Assembly (NCBI RefSeq): GCF_030253575.1
Contig: NC_080559.1
Coordinates: 31,522,501 to 31,586,500, forward strand
Reading direction: 5' to 3'
Source: Rhododendron vialii
Lineage: Eukaryota > Streptophyta > Magnoliopsida > Ericales > Ericaceae
DNA: 64,000 bases
Shown here: piece after piece, positions 58,241-64,000 of the stretch
Position numbering within the stretch: the first letter of the stretch is position 1
Layout of the letters: every line of letters begins with the position of its first letter
Made by a program: the position numbers and the translations under genes
Notes under the pieces: model-generated
Seen by the model: the letters and a program-made list of their open reading frames with translations, nothing else
Told to the model about the DNA's origin: nothing
The model's database searches: none

Positions 58241-58440
58241 TTCACCACATTCCTCTCCTGTCTTTATTTTTCTTTCGTAAATTTTTTTTTAATCAATTCA
58301 TCTTTTGTGTTTTGTTTTTCTTTTTATTTGGGTGTTACTGTTTATCCCCAAGGATCTCCACCTGCGGCGCACGTTTTTGTTATTTTAAATCTTTTGGAAA
58401 ACGCGAATTGGAATTCCGCCAATATGATTAGGTAATGACT

Positions 58441-58890
58441 TTTAGGTAGCGGATCATCAATCCATGTTTTGTTGAAGAAGAAATAATCGTCATATATATG
58501 AACCGTTCAATAATGCAATCAATGGTTCGGATCTGCTCAAAGATTTTTTGCTGGAAAAATTAAATTCTTCGTACGAAGAGTTATTAAGCAGATCTAAATT
58601 ATTGATTTTCTTAATGTATGATTCAGATTTGGACTATTTCCTTCGGTCTGAAAGTTGAGCTGCAAAATATCCGATCCCTTACTTTAATACTCACCTTTTT
58701 ATCATATGTATTTTTTTTCTCATTTTTCTATTTATACGAACGTATAATCGGGTCTTGCTATGTGAGAACATATAATAGGGTCTTTTTCTTATTTTCTCCA
58801 TTGTCATTTTTCACACATAAAGGGGTACCCATCATTAGGAAAAATCTAGAGAGGTGTTGACGAATGTTACCTTAATCAAATGCAGATATA
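58441..58890. other. Intergenic repeat fragment
   Basis: About 58500-58640 shares short blocks with 40440-40600 (GAACCGTTC or GCCGTTC, AAAATTTTT or AAGATTTTT, TTAAATTCTTC, GAAGAGTT), so both may be remnants of one repeat family. No gene is seen. Confidence 0.35.
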
Positions 58891-59126
58891 CTTTTTCTAT
58901 CCCAAATTGTTGGTCCCCTATGAAAAGACATGCAATTTTGATACCAAAAAATAAAATACTTCCGTGCATAATTTTTAAAATTTCTTTGCATCATATTAAA
59001 GAGTTCATGAAGTACTTTAATTTGGTATAAAGAAACTTAAAAAAATGATGCTTGAAAATACTTTATTTTTTGATCCAAAAATTGCATAACTTTTCGTGGG
59101 GACAAGCAATTTGAGACGGAGAGAGT
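58891..59126. mobile_element. Stowaway-type MITE, 236 bp
   Basis: The left end CTTTTTCTATCCCAAATTGT pairs with the reverse complement of the right end, CTCTCTCCGTCTCAAATTGC. Both run on through GGTCCCC/TGTCCCC, GCAATTTT and AAAAAATAAA. TA dinucleotides flank it. Confidence 0.85.
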
Positions 59127-59753
59127 AGTAGACAATAAGATTTTAATACCACCTCCCTTGAATATTTTGCTTTCTAACCTTTGTGATAAAACAATTAGAT
59201 AAAGGTAATTGATTTTCACACTTCTTCTTTTTTATAACCACCCTTTTCGTCCTCTTGTGATGTGAATTCAGAAAATTAACCCTTCCTTTGCATACTCCTT
59301 CACAAACGGAAAGATAACATTGAAAATTCGCATCATGAGAAGACAAAAAAGGAAGTGCGGCTATAAAAAAAAAAAAAAAATGTGTGAAAATCACTACCCA
59401 TAGATCAAACAGTAATAGTGTATCAAATATAAATTGCTTTTGTGTGTTTTTTAGCTGCAAAATTACAAATAAAAACTTCAATTTATATAGGAGTAATTTT
59501 TCTTGTGCCGTGCGAGAAGGGGTAAAAGTTTGATAAGCTTAATTCAGGATGCAAGGCCCAAGATTTGAATACAAGACATTAGGAAAGAAGCATGAGGCAC
59601 TTTGCAGTTGATCCAGGCCAACAATTTGGGGCCTTGTATGTAATTTTTTTGCCAAAATCGGGGCAAAAATGAGATTACCTCCTGGGCCTTCCCTAAAGTC
59701 AGCCCTGGGTCATTTTTTTGGGTGCAGGGAAAATTAACTAGCATTAATGGTGA

Positions 59754-60146
59754 ATACGAAAGTATACGAGTCCAGGATAGGAAACCTTCTGGGCATCTGC
59801 CCTTAATTGAGCAGACAATAACCAGGCATAACAACTATAAAATGGTGAAAACCGAAATCTTTTTGGAAGCCTAAACTGGCCAAGTGATATCCACACAAGC
59901 GTTTTCTTCAGGATAACTATGTTTCACTTCCAAGACTTCCAACCTCCGCAAAAGGTACCTGCAATCATTTAATAAAGCACTGTATTGGTGTGTGTCTTCA
60001 TACTAGTGTTTTTGCCATGAACCCAACCCAAATGTTTGTGAGCATTCTCGAACTAAAAATATTTCGCTGTGATAGATGTAATAATGTATGCCCCTTAATA
60101 TTAATTTTTCCTGTAATTTTTGGCCTCTTAATCTTCTTCCCCATTG

Positions 60147-60183
<37 letters not shown>
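59754..60183 (+). repeat. 430-bp segment, copy A (copy B at 62080-62495)
   Basis: It runs from ATACGAAAGTATACGAGTC through GATATCCACACAAGCG, GCACTGTATTGGTGTGTGTC, CCAAATGTTTGTGAGCATTC to an (AT)n(AC)n tract. Copy B is about 93 percent similar by eye. Confidence 0.9.
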
Positions 60184-60185
<2 letters not shown>

Positions 60186-60283
60186 ACGGATCCAATGAGG
60201 AGGATATGCGAAAGAAATATCCGTATCTTTTCCTAATACAAGGTAAGTAAAGTTTGAGGACAAACTTCTATAAGTGGGGAGGG

Positions 60284-62079
60284 TGTAATACCCCTAATCT
60301 TTAATTATATTTTAAGTTAATTATGTGATGTGTTTTGGGCTTAATTTGCTAGCTAATGAAATTGGAGCATAAGTTGGCATATGGCACACATACACTCAAT
60401 AATTTTTCCTAAGCCTAGCAAGACAAATTAGGGGGTTCTACATTCTTCTTTTATTTGAAGGAGAAAAAGAAGGGAAAATTAGGAGAAACCTAGGGTTTGA
60501 TCTTGCTTGACTTTGACATGTTCTTCACACTTGAATTTATATTTCTTGACTTGAATATCATGCTCTACTTGCTGAATTCATGCTCTAGATGTTGGTTTAA
60601 GTTGAATTGGAGTTTTGGGGTTGAACTCTTAAAAAACTCAAGAACCTAACTTGAAATTCTTTGGATTGGATGTTTAAACTTGTTTTGGTGCATGAATTTG
60701 ATGTTTTTGGAGTAACTCTTCTATATCTATGAGTTGAGCATGATTAGTGAGGTTTTGATGTGAGTTAGAAGTAGTTTGGAAGGGTCTAAGGGCTGAAAAT
60801 CACAGGAAGAACAAGAGGTGATTTTCTGGAAATCTGCTGAATTGAGAAACCTAGAATCTGTCCTGATTTTGGAGAATTTTTTTCGAGGCAGTTCCTAAAC
60901 TCCAAAAATTATGAAATTTTTATTGAGAGTTCCTCTATGAGTCTTTTGTCTATGGTAAAAATTTCGGGATCATATTCGAAGTATTAAATTCTGCAGAAAT
61001 TCGTAACCTAGCAGCGCGCAGTTTCGGACTGTGCTGATTGGACAGACACGTGTTGGGGAAACGGCTATAATTTTGAGCTCGAGCGACGAAATAGCAAACC
61101 GTTTTCTGATTTTGAAACTAGATTCATAGACCTAAAAAAATGCATGAAGATTGTGTCTTAGTTATTCCCGTGCAAAATCATATTTTAGGTTAAAGGTTAT
61201 GGAACTGCAGATTCTGTGACTAATTTCTTAAGGCTAGCTATCTAATTTCATATTCTTACCATAGGACCTTATGTTCATTAAAAATAGGCTTGTTTGACAT
61301 CTTCTAATCATGTTTTGTTGCCTAATTGTCTTAGGAGGTTCAGGTGACACGTGGATACGAGGTAAGTGATTAATACCCAGAACACATGGTTTGTTATAAG
61401 CTTTTCACTTCAATGATGTTTTATACTTTGATATGAACTCCATGGAATAATATCAATGAAAGGTGGACATGTTTTATATCAATTAATGGCATCCTCCCAC
61501 GTTCCAGCTTGCTAGGGGACACGTGCTAAAAGGCTAGCAAGACATGGCTATTATATCGGATAACGAGAGACGTCTTAACTTATCCACTACCGGGGACGCC
61601 TGGTAGACATGAAATGATTAGAGGATGTGCATTACTATGCTATGTTGCTATGAAATGTGATTCGATTTTAAATGGTTTTATCATTGACCATGGAAAGCAT
61701 GTGAATTGCGTATTAATCATTCATGCGAGCTTTGGCTTATGAGTTTTTTTTCCACCTTTCAGGCAACGGTGAATAGAGTGGTGACGTGCAGTCTTCTTTT
61801 GGTCGCGCTAAGTAGATGTGGACTTGTAGATAGGGAGTTGTTCTTGGTGATCATTTTTGCATGTAAATACGCACAGCTCTGGGTGGTTTGCAATGTAGAG
61901 ATCCTTACAAAGACTTCTAGTTTTGGCATATGTAACAAATTGGAATTTGCTTTCGCTTGTCGTTAATTGAGTCCTTTTAGTCATTTGCTAATGAGATGTT
62001 TGACTTCGATATGGCCTTAGTGATCAAATCACTGGCGCTTTGTTGTGACTAGAGCCTTAGGGGCGGGCTAGGGTCATGA
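60284..62079 (+). mobile_element. Gypsy-type long terminal repeat (fossil), about 1.8 kb
   Basis: It starts TGTAATACCCC and ends GGTCATGACA, an imperfect inverted TGT...ACA pair. Just before it lies a short piece ending in ATAAGTGGGGAGGG, the kind of purine tract that precedes the 3' LTR in plant Gypsy elements. No 5' partner LTR and no polyprotein region are in the window, so this is the 3' end of an otherwise missing element. It contains no recognisable gene. A 5-bp ATACG follows directly at 62080-62084. Confidence 0.65.
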
Positions 62080-62495
62080 CAATACGAAAGTATACGAGTC
62101 TAGGATATGAAATCCTTTGGGCATCCACCCTTAATTGAGCAGACAAGAACCGGGCATAACAACTAAATGGTGAAAACCGAAATCTTTTTGGAAGCCTAAA
62201 CTAGCCAAGTGATATCCACACAAGCGTTTCCTTCGGAATAACTATGTTTCACTTCCAAGATTTTTAACATCGGCAAAAGGTACCTGCAATCATTTAACAA
62301 AGCACTGTATTGGTGTGTGTCTTCATACTAGTGTTTTTCCCATGAACCCAACCCAAATGTTTGTGAGCATTCTCGAACTAAAAATATTTCACAGTGATAG
62401 ATGTATGCCCCTTAATGTTAATTTTTCCTGTAATTTTTGGCCTTTTAACCTTCTTCCCCACTGATATATAAATATATATATATATACACACACAC
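62080..62495 (+). repeat. 430-bp segment, copy B
   Basis: It begins exactly at the base after the LTR end and repeats 59754-60183 in the same orientation, ending in its own (AT)n(AC)n tract. Small differences and one 10-bp deletion (GTAATAAT missing after GATAGATG) separate the copies. Confidence 0.9.
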
Positions 62496-63509
62496 GCAAC
62501 TATAGGACAATGCACTATTGAATTGGAGTGTGTTTTGGTGGAGTATTTCGATCAAGATATCATTATCCAGATTCGAACGGTTCATTTTTATGAAGTTTCC
62601 CTAGCACCTTATACGGAATAATCACGTTCGTTGGACATACATACATATACATATATATATACACACACACACCTACATGATCAAGATAAATTAATCTTAC
62701 AGAATCATACTTCCCATTCATTTTCATTCATTTTTTTCTACAAGCACGTGGTTCTGATTATGTAACTACCAATATCGACCAACCTTAAACAAACAAGGTG
62801 CTCAACAAGCTGTATAAAATGAACGATTCGGATCATAATGATGATATCTCAAAAGGCTACACCAAAGCACTACGTAATGCACGATGCACTGCCATAACCC
62901 AGGTCCGAAAAGTAGACCTACATACAACTATTTGAATCAAAATTGTCTAAATATTGAGCAATTAAGTAGTTTTGCCTTTACAAATTCCAAAATAATTCTT
63001 ACCGATATCGGGTTTAGCTGATTTTTTACAGGATTCCATAAAAAAATATTTTAAAAATAATGAACGGTTCAAAATCATCTCTGTGGGATCCAAGGTACGT
63101 AGATCCCACAAAACCCATATGTGCATAGTATGTACATGCTCATATGTACCCATAGCTTTTTCTTTCTCTCTCTTGTTCACTTGTAGCATATAGTTATGCT
63201 ACAGTTAGTGTAGCAGCTAATGTTGGCTATTGCCAACTCAGCTTTTAATAACACCATTAAAGTGCAAAAATGTCAAAAATGTTCACGAACTGACCCAAGT
63301 CAAGTAGTTCTAAGCAAACTAAGCCCTTAAATGTCGCGAACTAGAGATGCCCTAAGAATACCATCTTTTTACTTTAATAACAAACTATAAGTTGTTCCAG
63401 TTAGACAGAAGTTGACATTCATATTTACCACACAAAAAAAGGTTGACATCCATACAAAATATCAGGGTCCAAACCTCAAGTAACAATTAAAAAAAGAAAG
63501 AAAAGGAAG
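62496..63509. other. Intergenic, no gene recognised
   Basis: It contains an (AT)n(AC)n tract at about 62646-62672, and a diverged single arm (about 62955-63055, with CTTACCGATATCGG and GATTTTTTACAGG) of the palindrome at 41722-41935. Confidence 0.4.
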
Positions 63510-63722
63510 GTTCAATCTTAACCCTAGTGGTTCTTGTTCTTGCCTGAGACTTAAAGGTTTGCTTCCATTTAAGATTTCACGTTCGATTTTTCATGCCAAT
63601 AACTCTTGGAGCCACACCATCCACACACGTAAAAGTGTAAAAAGATTGTGGGATGACTAGTAGGACTTAATTCGAGGCGCGTCCATGAGCTAGCCCGAGA
63701 CAGTAGTCATAAAAAATAAAAA
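63510..63722 (+). mobile_element. tRNA-derived SINE copy
   Basis: It has TTCTTGCCTGAGACTTAAAG and a B box-like CGTTCGATTTTTC, then CAATAACTCTTGGAGCCACA and CCACACACGTAAAAGTG, ending before an A-rich run. It is the same family and orientation as 3816-4020. Confidence 0.5.
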
Positions 63723-64000
63723 CATGGATCTCTCTATGTGCATATGGGCCACCTAAAATATTTCCGCTTGACCAAAAAAAATAAGGAAATGATCGATATT
63801 GGCATTCCAAAAATTGATGGAAACGCTCCAAAAAATAAATGAAAATGGCTATGAAAATACACTAATTTTAAAGTGTCTACGTTTAATTTTTAAAGTGTCA
63901 ATATCGTTTTCCAAAAAATATGGGCCACCTAAAATATTACTCCGTAATAATAAGGTCAAGATCAAGGGATAGAAACAGTAAAACCTTATCTTCCCGGCAA

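Noticed and set aside
1-64000. Search for tRNA, rRNA, snoRNA and CRISPR arrays
   Set aside because: The only tRNA-like boxes belong to SINE copies; no cloverleaf, rRNA block or regularly spaced repeat-spacer array was found.

Overview
This is nuclear DNA from a flowering plant, most likely a eudicot. The evidence is AT-rich intergenic sequence, GT-AG introns, plant-specific gene families (PLATZ, NARA5, nepenthesin-type aspartic proteases) and dense plant repeats (Mutator-like elements, hAT and Stowaway MITEs, tRNA-derived SINEs, L1-type LINE, Helitrons, a TRIM, a Gypsy-type LTR, long GA/CT microsatellites). I cannot name the genus. No bacterial operon, CRISPR array, rRNA or tRNA gene was seen.

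Six host genes can be modelled exon by exon. (1) Minus strand, 8641-25507 (possibly from 25988): UTP7/WDR46, a nucleolar WD-repeat/BING4 protein of the small-subunit processome, in eight coding exons over about 17 kb. This copy has an in-frame TGA in the last exon and a GG instead of AG at one splice acceptor. (2) Minus strand, 29766-33462: a 95-residue Cys/His-rich protein in two exons split by a 3.4-kb intron. (3) Plus strand, 34988-39839: NARA5, a plastid pfkB-type sugar kinase, five exons, 485 residues, intact. (4) Minus strand, 46610-48452: a PLATZ zinc-binding transcription factor, four exons, whose ATG alone forms the first coding exon. (5) Plus strand, 51542-52144: a single-exon AIG2/gamma-glutamylcyclotransferase-like gene. 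(6) Minus strand, 53149-56026: a 125-residue J-domain protein in six coding exons, with a 5'-truncated LINE in one intron. A decayed nepenthesin-type aspartic protease lies at 5864-7177.

The rest is repeats. The left 8 kb holds a 3.1-kb Mutator-like element with 9-bp target duplications, nested small elements, the protease pseudogene, a TRIM fossil and a MITE. UTP7 introns hold SINEs, an LTR-like remnant, a Stowaway MITE and a 4.2-kb Helitron with readable ends. The 40-43 kb region is a cluster of foldback and TIR elements. The right 5 kb holds a Gypsy-type LTR sitting between two copies of a 430-bp segment.

The genes are unrelated housekeeping or regulatory loci and do not form a pathway. 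I found no new multi-gene system. The observations most worth checking are the two lesions in UTP7, the paired Helitron ends, the shared termini of the large Mutator-like element and a 363-bp foldback element, and the 430-bp duplication that abuts an LTR end.
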